From the NCBI GenBank assembly GCA_002050465.1, contig MWYX01000048.1, positions 1 through 35,635 of the forward strand: DNA of 35,635 nt, in the 5' to 3' direction. Both the position numbers and the translations under genes were made by a program. The notes below the pieces were generated by a model. It had not been told where the DNA came from. It saw only the letters and a list, made by a program, of their open reading frames with translations, and ran no database searches. This DNA comes from Chitinophagales bacterium 65-1. GTDB lineage: Bacteria > Bacteroidota > Bacteroidia > Chitinophagales > Chitinophagaceae. Below, piece by piece: positions 15,699-23,104 of this stretch. Positions within the stretch are counted from its first letter, which is position 1; every line of letters begins with the position of its first letter.

Positions 15699-16781
15699 AT
15701 GAACATTAATAGAAATAATTACGAAGAATATTTTTTACTGTATGCTGATAAGGAATTATCTGCAGATGAAAAAAATATTGTGGAAATGTTCGTTCGGCAA
15801 AATCCTGACCTTGAAGAAGAATTTGTAATGCTTAAGCAGTCAGTGTTAAAATCAGATAATACAATTGAACTTGCAGACAAAAGCTCTTTGTTTAAAAAAG
15901 AGCAATTTATATACGATACTAACTATAAAGAAAAGTTTTTGCTATATACTGATAATGAGCTAAGCTTATCTGAAAGAAAAGAAATAGAAAACTTTGTGCT
16001 GTCAAATACTTCTTTGCAACATGAATTTACTTTATTGCAGCAGCTAAAATTTGAGCCTGATACTTCAAATGTTTTTCCTGATAAAAAATTATTGTATAAA
16101 AAAGAAGATGACATCAGGACAATACCTTTCCGGAAGGCCCTGGCAGCAGCTGTTTTATTAGGTATAGGATTATGGACAGGAATAAATTATTTGCAAAAAG
16201 ATAAAGCCGACACAATTGGTGTTGTCAATAAAAATAATACACCAAACAATATTTCTGTTAGGCCAACAGAACAAAAAAGGGATGACCAAAACGTTGTAAA
16301 AACTGATGAGAGTCAAAAACAATCTTTACATACCCCGGAGAAAGGAAAATCAGATAATCCTGTGACTAAACAACAGAAATACGTAGCACTTAAAAATATT
16401 CAATCAATAAATGGGCATGAAGTGAATGAAATTCCCAGGGCAAAAAACGAAGAAATTACAAAGGTTGAAGCACCAAACCAGGCTGAAGTAAGTAAAATCA
16501 CTAATGGTATTACAACACCTGTTAATCCGGCTCAAACTGATAAAATCATAACGCCCCCCGTACCTCAAAATCAGTATGCACAAATTGCATCTTATATAGA
16601 AGAAGCAGGGGTAAAAAGCGAGAACTATGTTTTTTATAATATCACCACAGAAGAATTCAAAAAAAGTAAAGTGGGAAATTTTTTAAAAAAAATTAAACGG
16701 GTTGTTTCGAGTAAAATACCTTTTAAGAATAGCAGTTTAAAGATCGGTAAAGTAGAAATAGCAAAAGACGAACAAAATTAA
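15699..16781 (+). CDS. Single-pass membrane anti-sigma-like protein with duplicated N-terminal module
   Basis: The 360-residue protein has two similar cytoplasmic units, residues 8-68 (EEYFLLYADKELSADEKN) and 77-136 (EKFLLYTDNELSLSERKE), each ending in a Leu-Phe/Tyr-Lys-Lys-Glu sequence. One membrane helix follows (about 147-165, ALAAAVLLGIGLWTGINYL), then a long Lys/Asn/Gln-rich, mostly disordered periplasmic segment. Position right after an ECF sigma gene and this topology indicate an anti-sigma factor. No HxxxCxxC zinc motif is present, so it is not a ZAS-type. The assignment rests on context and topology rather than on a recognised domain. Confidence 0.6.
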   Translation: MNINRNNYEEYFLLYADKELSADEKNIVEMFVRQNPDLEEEFVMLKQSVLKSDNTIELADKSSLFKKEQFIYDTNYKEKFLLYTDNELSLSERKEIENFVLSNTSLQHEFTLLQQLKFEPDTSNVFPDKKLLYKKEDDIRTIPFRKALAAAVLLGIGLWTGINYLQKDKADTIGVVNKNNTPNNISVRPTEQKRDDQNVVKTDESQKQSLHTPEKGKSDNPVTKQQKYVALKNIQSINGHEVNEIPRAKNEEITKVEAPNQAEVSKITNGITTPVNPAQTDKIITPPVPQNQYAQIASYIEEAGVKSENYVFYNITTEEFKKSKVGNFLKKIKRVVSSKIPFKNSSLKIGKVEIAKDEQN

Positions 16782-16807
16782 AATCTTAAAAAATAAGTAA
16801 ATAAAGT

Positions 16808-17701
16808 ATGAAACGGATCTATGTAATAATTGCAGCATGTTTAATATCTGCCCCTGTGTTTGCGCAAACCGACTCAACAAGAAAAGACACTTCAAGAACC
16901 TCACAGACTGATACCATCCGTATTGGGGGTATGATAATTATAAAAAAAGATTCCCCTGATCAAAAACGTGGAAAAACAATTGTTGTAACAGGCAACAGAA
17001 AACAAAAACATTCCAATATAAGCACGGCAAATTTTATTATTGACTTAGGGTTTGCTAACTGGATTGATGAAACCGATTATGCATCTGCAACCTCGCAAAA
17101 CTATCTTATTAACAGACCCGGTAGCCCGGCAATTGAACCTACTGATTTCAAACTAAAAACAGGTAAATCAACAAATGTGAATATCTGGGTGTTTATGCAA
17201 AGGCTCAATCTTATTAAGCATTATGTAAACCTGAAATATGGAATTGGTGTGGAGTTAAATAATTATCGTTTTAAATCTAACATAAGTTTTAAAGAAGGGG
17301 GTACTAATAATCCCTACAATTCATCTCAAAATATAGGTCATGCTTTTGTTTTCAGAGATTCAATTTCTTTCTCCAAAAACAAGCTTTCTGCAGATTACGT
17401 AACAGTGCCATTTATGTTAAACTTCAGAACCAATCCAAACTATTCTGATAAAGGATTAAGTTTTAGTGCAGGCATGAGCATGGGTTATTTATATAACAGC
17501 CGTAACAAACAAATAAGTGGTGAACGGGGAAAACTAAAACGCAAAGGCGATTACGATCTTGAGAAATGGAAGCTTTCTTACATCGGCGAACTTGGACTCG
17601 GCCCATTACGTTTATATGGTTCTTATGTTCCTGAATCAATTTTTGAGAATGGGTTAAATATAACGCCTTATAATATTGGTATCAGGTTAAGTAACTGGTA
17701 G
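16808..17701 (+). CDS. Outer-membrane beta-barrel protein
   Basis: A signal peptide (MKRIYVIIAACLISAPVFA-Q) is followed by a polar stretch to about residue 70 and then alternating amphipathic strands such as NIWVFMQRLNLIKHYVNLKYG, LSADYVTVPFMLNFRTN and LSFSAGMSMGYLYNSR. It closes with NGLNITPYNIGIRLSNW, ending on an aromatic residue as outer-membrane barrels do. The 297-residue length fits PorT-like barrels. It follows the anti-sigma-like gene by 26 bases, so the three genes form one operon. An envelope-sensing or cell-surface role is inferred from that context. Confidence 0.72.
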   Translation: MKRIYVIIAACLISAPVFAQTDSTRKDTSRTSQTDTIRIGGMIIIKKDSPDQKRGKTIVVTGNRKQKHSNISTANFIIDLGFANWIDETDYASATSQNYLINRPGSPAIEPTDFKLKTGKSTNVNIWVFMQRLNLIKHYVNLKYGIGVELNNYRFKSNISFKEGGTNNPYNSSQNIGHAFVFRDSISFSKNKLSADYVTVPFMLNFRTNPNYSDKGLSFSAGMSMGYLYNSRNKQISGERGKLKRKGDYDLEKWKLSYIGELGLGPLRLYGSYVPESIFENGLNITPYNIGIRLSNW

Positions 17702-17711
17702 GAAATTATAA

Positions 17712-17771
17712 ACACGAATTAAATCGAATTACACGAATTTCTAAAATAAAAAAATCTTAATTCATGTAATT
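17712..17771. repeat. Dispersed AATTACACGAATT-type repeat forming a hairpin
   Basis: ACACGAATT occurs twice (17712-17720 and 17731-17739). AATTACACGAATT (17727-17739) pairs with AATTCATGTAATT (17759-17771) with one mismatch across a 19-base loop. It lies between convergent genes (barrel protein + and dusB -) and may act as a bidirectional terminator. Confidence 0.55.
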
Positions 17772-17792
17772 AGTAAAATGTTTGTAAAAAAG

Positions 17793-18830
17793 TTACACAG
17801 GACAGTGCTCATGATAGTTGTGTAAAACGATAGGCTCTCTTTCAAAATCGAAACCGGCATATTGGGTTATAATTTCACCGAGCACTGCTTCTATCTCTTC
17901 CATCCCTTTTAAAGTTACCAGTTTGCTCCTGAACTCTTTTATGTTGGGCATACCCTTAAGATAATTGGCATAATGCCTGCGCATTTCATTAATACCTACT
18001 ACAGGCCCCTTCCACTGAACAGATCTTCTTAAATGTTTTTTACAAACCTCAACTCTTTCTTCAATGGTTTGGGGTGCTAATAATTCTCCGGTTGCCACAT
18101 AATGTTTTATCTCATTAAATATCCAGGGATATCCAATGGCGGCACGTCCTATCATAATTCCATCTACACCGTATTTGTTTTTATACTTCAACGCTTTTTG
18201 AGGCGAATCAATATCCCCGTTTCCAAAAATGGGAATGTTGATCCTTGGATTTTCTTTTACCCTTGCTATTAGTGTCCAGTCAGCCTCTCCTTTATACATC
18301 TGTGTTCTTGTTCTGCCATGGATAGCAAGCGCTTTTATCCCGATATCCTGTAAACGCTCTGCAACTTCTTCGATATTTTTTGTATTGTCATCCCATCCCA
18401 ATCTCGTTTTAACAGTTACAGGAAGATGAGTGCTTTTAATAACTGCATCAGTAAGGCGGATCATTAATGGAATATCTTTTAAAACCCCAGCTCCTGCTCC
18501 TTTGCAGGCCACTTTTTTTACCGGGCATCCAAAATTAATATCCAGCAGATCAGGATTGGTGGCATCTACAATTTTTGCTGCCATTGCAAGGCTGTCTTCA
18601 TCACCTCCAAATATTTGTATGCCCACAGGTTTTTCATAATCAAAAATATCAAGCTTTTTGCGGCTTTTAATTGCATCCCGTATTAAACCCTCGCTGCTGA
18701 TAAATTCGGTGTACATCAGGTCAGCACCATTGTCTTTACAAACAGCCCTGAATGGCGGATCGCTCACATCTTCCATTGGCGCAAGCAATAATGGAAAGTC
18801 TGGAAGTTGTATGTTGCCTATTTTAGTCAT
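17793..18830 (-). CDS. dusB: tRNA-dihydrouridine synthase
   Basis: The 345-residue protein is a TIM-barrel flavoenzyme of the Dus family: LLLAPMEDVSDPPFRAVCK, GIQIFGGDEDS, DINFGCPVKKVACKGAGAGV, VTVKTRLGWDD, ALAIHGRTRTQMYKGEADW and GNGDI..IMIGRAAIGYPWIF. Cys102 in the GCP motif is the conserved catalytic residue; FMN contacts are in the GNGD and GRA motifs. It reduces uridine to dihydrouridine in tRNA loops. The start codon ATG is embedded in a set of GTCATT repeats (18826-18848). It is monocistronic on this strand. Confidence 0.93.
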   Translation of the reverse strand: MTKIGNIQLPDFPLLLAPMEDVSDPPFRAVCKDNGADLMYTEFISSEGLIRDAIKSRKKLDIFDYEKPVGIQIFGGDEDSLAMAAKIVDATNPDLLDINFGCPVKKVACKGAGAGVLKDIPLMIRLTDAVIKSTHLPVTVKTRLGWDDNTKNIEEVAERLQDIGIKALAIHGRTRTQMYKGEADWTLIARVKENPRINIPIFGNGDIDSPQKALKYKNKYGVDGIMIGRAAIGYPWIFNEIKHYVATGELLAPQTIEERVEVCKKHLRRSVQWKGPVVGINEMRRHYANYLKGMPNIKEFRSKLVTLKGMEEIEAVLGEIITQYAGFDFEREPIVLHNYHEHCPV

Positions 18831-18883
18831 TTGTCATTAGGTCATTGGATTTGCATTATTTAAATGACAATTGGCTTAATGAC
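18826..18883. repeat. GTCATT short repeats around the dusB start
   Basis: Three direct copies of GTCATT start at 18826, 18833 and 18841 (spacing 7 and 8 bases). Two inverted copies (AATGAC) lie at 18863-18868 and 18878-18883. The first copy contains the dusB start codon on the minus strand. Confidence 0.6.
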
Positions 18884-18930
18884 CTTTATAGAATTTTGGC
18901 TGTAAATTTACGCACTTATAATTTAATGCT

Positions 18931-19890
18931 ATGATGTTTGAACATAACTCTAAGAATGTAAGATATCCTTCGCAACTGGCCATTTTACTAGGGGTTACCG
19001 GTGCCGGCCTTATTATTGGATCGTTGGCAGCGTTTGCAATATGGACAATGATGACAGGGGAAGCATTTCCTTTAAAGCCCGAAGATATACTGCAGCCTAA
19101 ATATTATAAGGTGAATATGGTTTTACAGGCAGTATCAACCTTTTTAATGTTTTTTGTACCAGCTCATTTTTTTGCTGCTATTTGTTACCGAAAACCATTT
19201 ACTTACCTGGGTTTTAATTTTCCATTTAATAGTAAGCAGGTTTTGTTACTTATCGGGATTTTACTTCTCACATTTCCATTGTCAGCCTCATTTGCTGAAC
19301 TGAATAAGATTATTCCCATATCAGAATACTGGGCTGCAAAATTTAAAGCTATGGAACTTGCCAGGGAAGCGCAGGAAGCAGCTTTAATTAATATCAATTC
19401 ATTTTCAAGATTTATTATTTCATTGATTGTTATTGCCCTTTTACCAGCCATTTTTGAAGAGACTTTTTTTCGCGGTGGCATGCAGAATTTATTTACAAGA
19501 TGGTTTAAAGGTCCATGGGCTGCAATAATTTTAACCAGTATTATTTTCAGCATTATACATTTATCATTTTATGGTTTCCTTGTAAGGTTTGCACTGGGAA
19601 TTATATTGGGATTTATTTTTTATTACAGCGGCAGCTTATGGCTGAGCATTATTTTTCATTTTCTTTTTAATGGAGTGCAGGTTACTATTCTGTATATAAT
19701 GACAATGAAAGGAATAAAGAATAAAAACATTGAAGAAAGCTTTCCTATATGGACGGGAGCAATAGCGTTGCTTTTACTGCTTTATCTTTTTAAACTATAT
19801 AAACAAACTTCAACCAATATACAGTCGAAGTATATTGAAGAAGTAACTCCTGAGGATGAATTTAATAACTGGACAGCAAAAAATTTATAG
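18931..19890 (+). CDS. CPBP (CAAX-like) intramembrane metalloprotease
   Basis: The 319-residue membrane protein has about eight hydrophobic segments and the three CPBP motifs: EETFFRGGMQ (Glu176, Glu177, Arg181), SIIHLSFYGFLVRFALGIILG (His210), and IIFHFLFNGVQ (His243, Asn247). These residues form the glutamic-type or metal-dependent active site of Rce1-like proteases. A substrate is not predictable. Two ATG codons in a row occur at the start. The gene is followed after 5 bases by cdsA and then psd, placing it in a phospholipid operon, so a role tied to membrane homeostasis is possible. Confidence 0.88.
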   Translation: MMFEHNSKNVRYPSQLAILLGVTGAGLIIGSLAAFAIWTMMTGEAFPLKPEDILQPKYYKVNMVLQAVSTFLMFFVPAHFFAAICYRKPFTYLGFNFPFNSKQVLLLIGILLLTFPLSASFAELNKIIPISEYWAAKFKAMELAREAQEAALININSFSRFIISLIVIALLPAIFEETFFRGGMQNLFTRWFKGPWAAIILTSIIFSIIHLSFYGFLVRFALGIILGFIFYYSGSLWLSIIFHFLFNGVQVTILYIMTMKGIKNKNIEESFPIWTGAIALLLLLYLFKLYKQTSTNIQSKYIEEVTPEDEFNNWTAKNL

Positions 19891-19895
19891 CATTA

Positions 19896-20582
19896 ATGGT
19901 ATTTAACCAGCAGGCTTTTAAAATCCGGGCATTAACTTCAATTGTTTTTGTTGTAATAATGCTGATTGGTTTACTATGGAGTCAGTGGAGTTTTATTATT
20001 CTTTTTACAATAATACATTTTGGTTGCTGGTATGAGTTTGTAAAATTGATAAAAAAAATAAACCCTGAAAAATTTGCATATTACCTGCCATTCGCTTTTA
20101 TATATATTACTATGCCCGTTTTAATGATGATCCATTTATCTTATATTTCGTCCAGCTACCACATTTCACTTCATAATTTTTTTCCCGTAATACCATGTAC
20201 AATTATTTTTTCTATATGGATCAATGATACTATGGCTTACATTGTTGGCTCATTTATAGGGAAAACACAATTGTCAATAATTTCACCCAAAAAAACATGG
20301 GAAGGAACTTTAGGAGGAGCTATTCTTTGCATAGTTATAATGGCAGCTTTTGGCTTATGGAATAAATCATATTCAACTGCTGACAGAATTATTATACCTG
20401 CTATATGTGCTGCTTTTGGAACACTCGGAGATCTTTTGGAAAGTAAACTTAAGCGAATGGCGCATGTAAAAGACAGTGGCACCATAATGCCCGGCCATGG
20501 TGGTTTTTTAGACAGGTTCGACTCCCTCTTAATTGCCACTCCTTTTGTATGGTTATATGTTTATTTTTTTATGCAGCAATAA
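19896..20582 (+). CDS. cdsA: Phosphatidate cytidylyltransferase
   Basis: The 228-residue membrane protein carries the CDP-alcohol synthesis signature KDSGTIMPGHGGFLDRFDSLL (192-212) with Asp206 and Asp209, and the upstream PKKTWEGTLGG and DTMAYIVGSFIGKT motifs. It makes CDP-diacylglycerol from phosphatidate and CTP. It is shorter than the usual 265-285 residues, with fewer N-terminal helices, but the catalytic half is complete. The next gene, psd, makes phosphatidylethanolamine from a downstream product of CDP-diacylglycerol. Confidence 0.92.
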   Translation: MVFNQQAFKIRALTSIVFVVIMLIGLLWSQWSFIILFTIIHFGCWYEFVKLIKKINPEKFAYYLPFAFIYITMPVLMMIHLSYISSSYHISLHNFFPVIPCTIIFSIWINDTMAYIVGSFIGKTQLSIISPKKTWEGTLGGAILCIVIMAAFGLWNKSYSTADRIIIPAICAAFGTLGDLLESKLKRMAHVKDSGTIMPGHGGFLDRFDSLLIATPFVWLYVYFFMQQ

Positions 20583-20607
20583 TAAATTTTCTCTCCCCTC
20601 ACTGATT

Positions 20608-20615
20608 TATATTTG
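20608..20615 (+). promoter_or_regulatory. -7 promoter box (TATATTTG) of psd
   Basis: A TATATTTG box lies 18 bases before the psd start, in the 51-base gap after cdsA. It could give psd its own transcription in addition to read-through. Confidence 0.5.
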
Positions 20616-20633
20616 CCGTACAAGTTTTTTTAA

Positions 20634-21290
20634 ATGAAGATCCATAAAGAAGGCTATAGAACTATAATTGTTGTTACCATTTTATTAGGACTTATTAATA
20701 CAAGTTTCTTTTATTATTTAAACGAAGTAATGCCTGTTGTAAGCTGGCTGATATTAATTGCCAGCATTATTATTTTTTTATTTATTATTTCATTTTTTCG
20801 TTCTCCTGCAAGAGAGTTTACGATAAATCATTTGCAGGTAATTTGCCCTGCAGATGGGAAGGTAGTGGTGATAGAAGAAGTTTTAGATACTGAGTATTTT
20901 AATGATAAACGTTTGCAGGTTTCTATTTTTATGAGCCCTGCTAATGTTCACATTAACCGCATACCAATGAGCGGGGAGGTGAAGTACAGCCAATATCACA
21001 AAGGAAAATATTTAGTGGCATGGAACCCTAAGTCTTCTACTGAAAATGAAAGACATTCCATAGTTATTAAGAACGAGTCGGCAATCATATTGGTTAAACA
21101 AATTGCAGGCGCTGTGGCTAAGCGGATTGTTAATTATTTAAAGGTAGGCCAGAAGGTTACCCAGGGTGCAGAAATGGGGTTTATTAAATTCGGCAGCAGA
21201 GTAGATGTGCTTTTGCCACTTAATGCAACGGTAGATGTTAAGCTCAATCAACTAGTGAAAGGTGGAGTAACTGTATTAGCAACAATTTAA
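20634..21290 (+). CDS. psd: Phosphatidylserine decarboxylase proenzyme (short PSD-A type)
   Basis: The 218-residue protein has two N-terminal membrane helices, CPADGKVVVIEEV, VSIFMSPANVHINRIPMSGEV and KYLVAWNPKSSTENER. Its self-cleavage site is IKFGSRVDV; cleavage between Gly187 and Ser188 would create the pyruvoyl group on the alpha chain. The lack of an LGST motif and the short length mark the PSD-A (archaeal-type) form common in Bacteroidota. The product is phosphatidylethanolamine. pssA is not in the window. Confidence 0.93.
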   Translation: MKIHKEGYRTIIVVTILLGLINTSFFYYLNEVMPVVSWLILIASIIIFLFIISFFRSPAREFTINHLQVICPADGKVVVIEEVLDTEYFNDKRLQVSIFMSPANVHINRIPMSGEVKYSQYHKGKYLVAWNPKSSTENERHSIVIKNESAIILVKQIAGAVAKRIVNYLKVGQKVTQGAEMGFIKFGSRVDVLLPLNATVDVKLNQLVKGGVTVLATI

Positions 21291-21344
21291 GTTTATTACT
21301 AAATAGTTAACAAGTACTTGTTGTAATAATTAATAATGGCCTCC

Positions 21345-21352
21345 TATATTTG
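21345..21352 (+). promoter_or_regulatory. -7 promoter box (TATATTTG) of the small secreted peptide gene
   Basis: TATATTTG lies 19 bases before the ATG at 21372. TTG triplets at 21318 and 21321 lie 21-24 bases upstream, near the expected -33 position. Confidence 0.6.
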
Positions 21353-21371
21353 TAAGGATTAAAAAAAAATT

Positions 21372-21527
21372 ATGAAAAGACTATTCATGTTAGCCATTGC
21401 CGCTTTTTTATTCAGCAGTGTATCATTTGCACAGGACGAGAAAAAATGCAATAAGGCAAAAAAGTGTTGTACAAAAGGAAGCAATAATAAGGACGCGGAT
21501 CAAAAAAATAAAACTGCAAAGATCTAG
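21372..21527 (+). CDS. Small secreted Cys/Lys-rich peptide (51 aa)
   Basis: This short gene encodes a typical signal peptide, MKRLFMLAIAAFLFSSVSFA, cleaved before a mature peptide of about 31 residues that begins QDEKKCNKAKKCC. It holds three cysteines and about eleven lysines. A clean TATATTTG promoter box and AT-rich leader precede it, which supports expression. I do not know a named family; the Cys/Lys pattern could bind metal or simply be a small periplasmic protein. It is independent of psd. Confidence 0.7.
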   Translation: MKRLFMLAIAAFLFSSVSFAQDEKKCNKAKKCCTKGSNNKDADQKNKTAKI

Positions 21528-21560
21528 TTATCCCACTCCATTATAGAAGGAGAGACTTTT

Positions 21561-22265
21561 TTATAAAATATCTTCCAGCTCTTTTAAGTGATATATTGTA
21601 TATGTTGGAGCTAATATAGTGGCGGCATTTATATGATTTACGAAAATGCTGTCCATTCCAACATTTATAGCTCCCTGTATATCTGCATCAAGATTATCGC
21701 CAATCATAATACTTTCATTTAGCTGTGCCCCGGCTTTAGTAATAGCATATTCAAACATTTCTTTTGATGGCTTGATACAGCTCGATATTTCAGAAGTTAT
21801 AACATTAGTAAAGTATTTTGCAATATTACTGTTGGTTATTTTACTCCATTGCGTTTTCTCAAATCCATTGGTTAAAAGATGAAGAATGTATTTTTTATTT
21901 ACCAGGTAATCGAGAATTTCAGTAGTGTAATCAAATAATTTTTTTTGAGACGGAAGTATTTCTAAAAATTTAACGCTCATATCTTTTGCTAACACTTCAT
22001 CGCCTATTTTAAAATCAAGTAAAGTGCGCTGCATACGTTTCCACTTTAATTCCTCAGCAGTTATAAATCCTTTGTGATACCTGTCCCAGATAATAGCATT
22101 GTGATGGAGATAAGTGGTATAAAATTCATCAAAGGGAGAGATGACGAGTTCCTGCAAATTAAAATGCTGATACAATTCACTTAATGCTTCTTTGGCATTG
22201 GTATCAAAATCCCAAAGCGTATGATCAAGATCGAAAAATAAATGCCTGTACTTACTACTATTCAT
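21561..22265 (-). CDS. HAD-family hydrolase, YjjG-like pyrimidine nucleotidase
   Basis: From the ATG at 22265 (MNSSKYRHLF) the protein has motif I FDLDHTLWDFDTN, motif II LLTNGFEKTQW and motif III/IV IMIGDNLDADIQGAINVG. The FDLDHTLWDF variant with a C1-type helical cap is typical of YjjG, a 5'-nucleotidase acting on non-canonical pyrimidine nucleotides. An upstream in-frame ATG at 22295 adds ten residues and would overlap the divergent SDR gene start; the later start aligns better with the family. The gene is divergent from the SDR. Confidence 0.85.
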   Translation of the reverse strand: MNSSKYRHLFFDLDHTLWDFDTNAKEALSELYQHFNLQELVISPFDEFYTTYLHHNAIIWDRYHKGFITAEELKWKRMQRTLLDFKIGDEVLAKDMSVKFLEILPSQKKLFDYTTEILDYLVNKKYILHLLTNGFEKTQWSKITNSNIAKYFTNVITSEISSCIKPSKEMFEYAITKAGAQLNESIMIGDNLDADIQGAINVGMDSIFVNHINAATILAPTYTIYHLKELEDIL

Positions 22266-22293
22266 AATAAGTTTGCAATTTACATTACAAATC

Positions 22294-23031
22294 ATGTATA
22301 GTATGAATGCTGAAAATATTCCAGGGCAAAGTGGCTTGAACGTGGTAATTACCGGGGCGGGAAAAGGAATGGGAAAGGCAACTGCCGAGAAATTTGCTGA
22401 AGGAAATAATTTATTTATCTGTGCCCGGAACGAAAAAGAACTTTCTGAAACAGCAGCAGAGCTGGAAGCAAAATATAATTGTAAAGTACTTTATTTTATT
22501 GCTGATCTTAGTGAAAAAAACTCCGCTCAGGAATTTGGGAGATGGGTTTTGCAGCAAGCAGGGAATGTTGATATATTAATAAACAATGCAGGCCAGTTTA
22601 TCCCTGGTAGCATTTATAATGAAGAAGATGGATTGCTTGAAAAAATGATAAACATTAATTTATATGCTGCTTATCATGTAACAAGAACACTTTTACCGGC
22701 TATGATGGATAAAAAGCAGGGACATATATTTAATATTTGTTCCATTGCAGCATTAAAAGCATATGACAATGGAGGCTCTTACAGTATTAGCAAATTTGCT
22801 TTAATGGGCCTCAGTAAAAATTTACGGGAAGAATTAAAGCCATACAATATAAAGGTAACTGCAGTTTACCCAGGGGCAGTATATACTTCATCATGGCTTG
22901 AAAGCGGAGTTGCTGAATCAAGAATAATGGAGGCCGCAGATATTGCGAAGGTTATTTTCGACAGCTCCATGTTATCGCCACAAGCCTGTATTGAAGATAT
23001 TGTAATACGTCCGCTGGCCGGGGATATATGA
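22294..23031 (+). CDS. Short-chain dehydrogenase/reductase
   Basis: The classical SDR pattern is complete: cofactor loop TGAGKGMGKATAEKFA, NNAG (in ILINNAGQF), catalytic Ser in IFNICSIAALKA, and YSISKFALMG (YxxxK). CARNEKEL after the second strand suggests NADP preference through the Arg. The substrate is unknown. Three in-frame ATG codons (22273, 22294, 22303) are possible; 22294 or 22303 is favoured because the first lies inside the 5' region of the divergent HAD gene. It ends 47 bases before the promoter box of batD. Confidence 0.85.
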   Translation: MYSMNAENIPGQSGLNVVITGAGKGMGKATAEKFAEGNNLFICARNEKELSETAAELEAKYNCKVLYFIADLSEKNSAQEFGRWVLQQAGNVDILINNAGQFIPGSIYNEEDGLLEKMININLYAAYHVTRTLLPAMMDKKQGHIFNICSIAALKAYDNGGSYSISKFALMGLSKNLREELKPYNIKVTAVYPGAVYTSSWLESGVAESRIMEAADIAKVIFDSSMLSPQACIEDIVIRPLAGDI

Positions 23032-23078
23032 CTTTGTTTTTTAACATCCCTGTTACTTTTCAACTTTTTATTATAGGT

Positions 23079-23086
23079 TAATTTTG
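23079..23086 (+). promoter_or_regulatory. -7 promoter box (TAATTTTG) of batD
   Basis: TAATTTTG fits TAnnTTTG and lies 18 bases before the ATG at 23105. It overlaps the alternative TTG start at 23084, so that upstream start would be untranscribed from this promoter. Confidence 0.45.
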
Positions 23087-23104
23087 CATTTTAAAGATGT
23101 TTTG

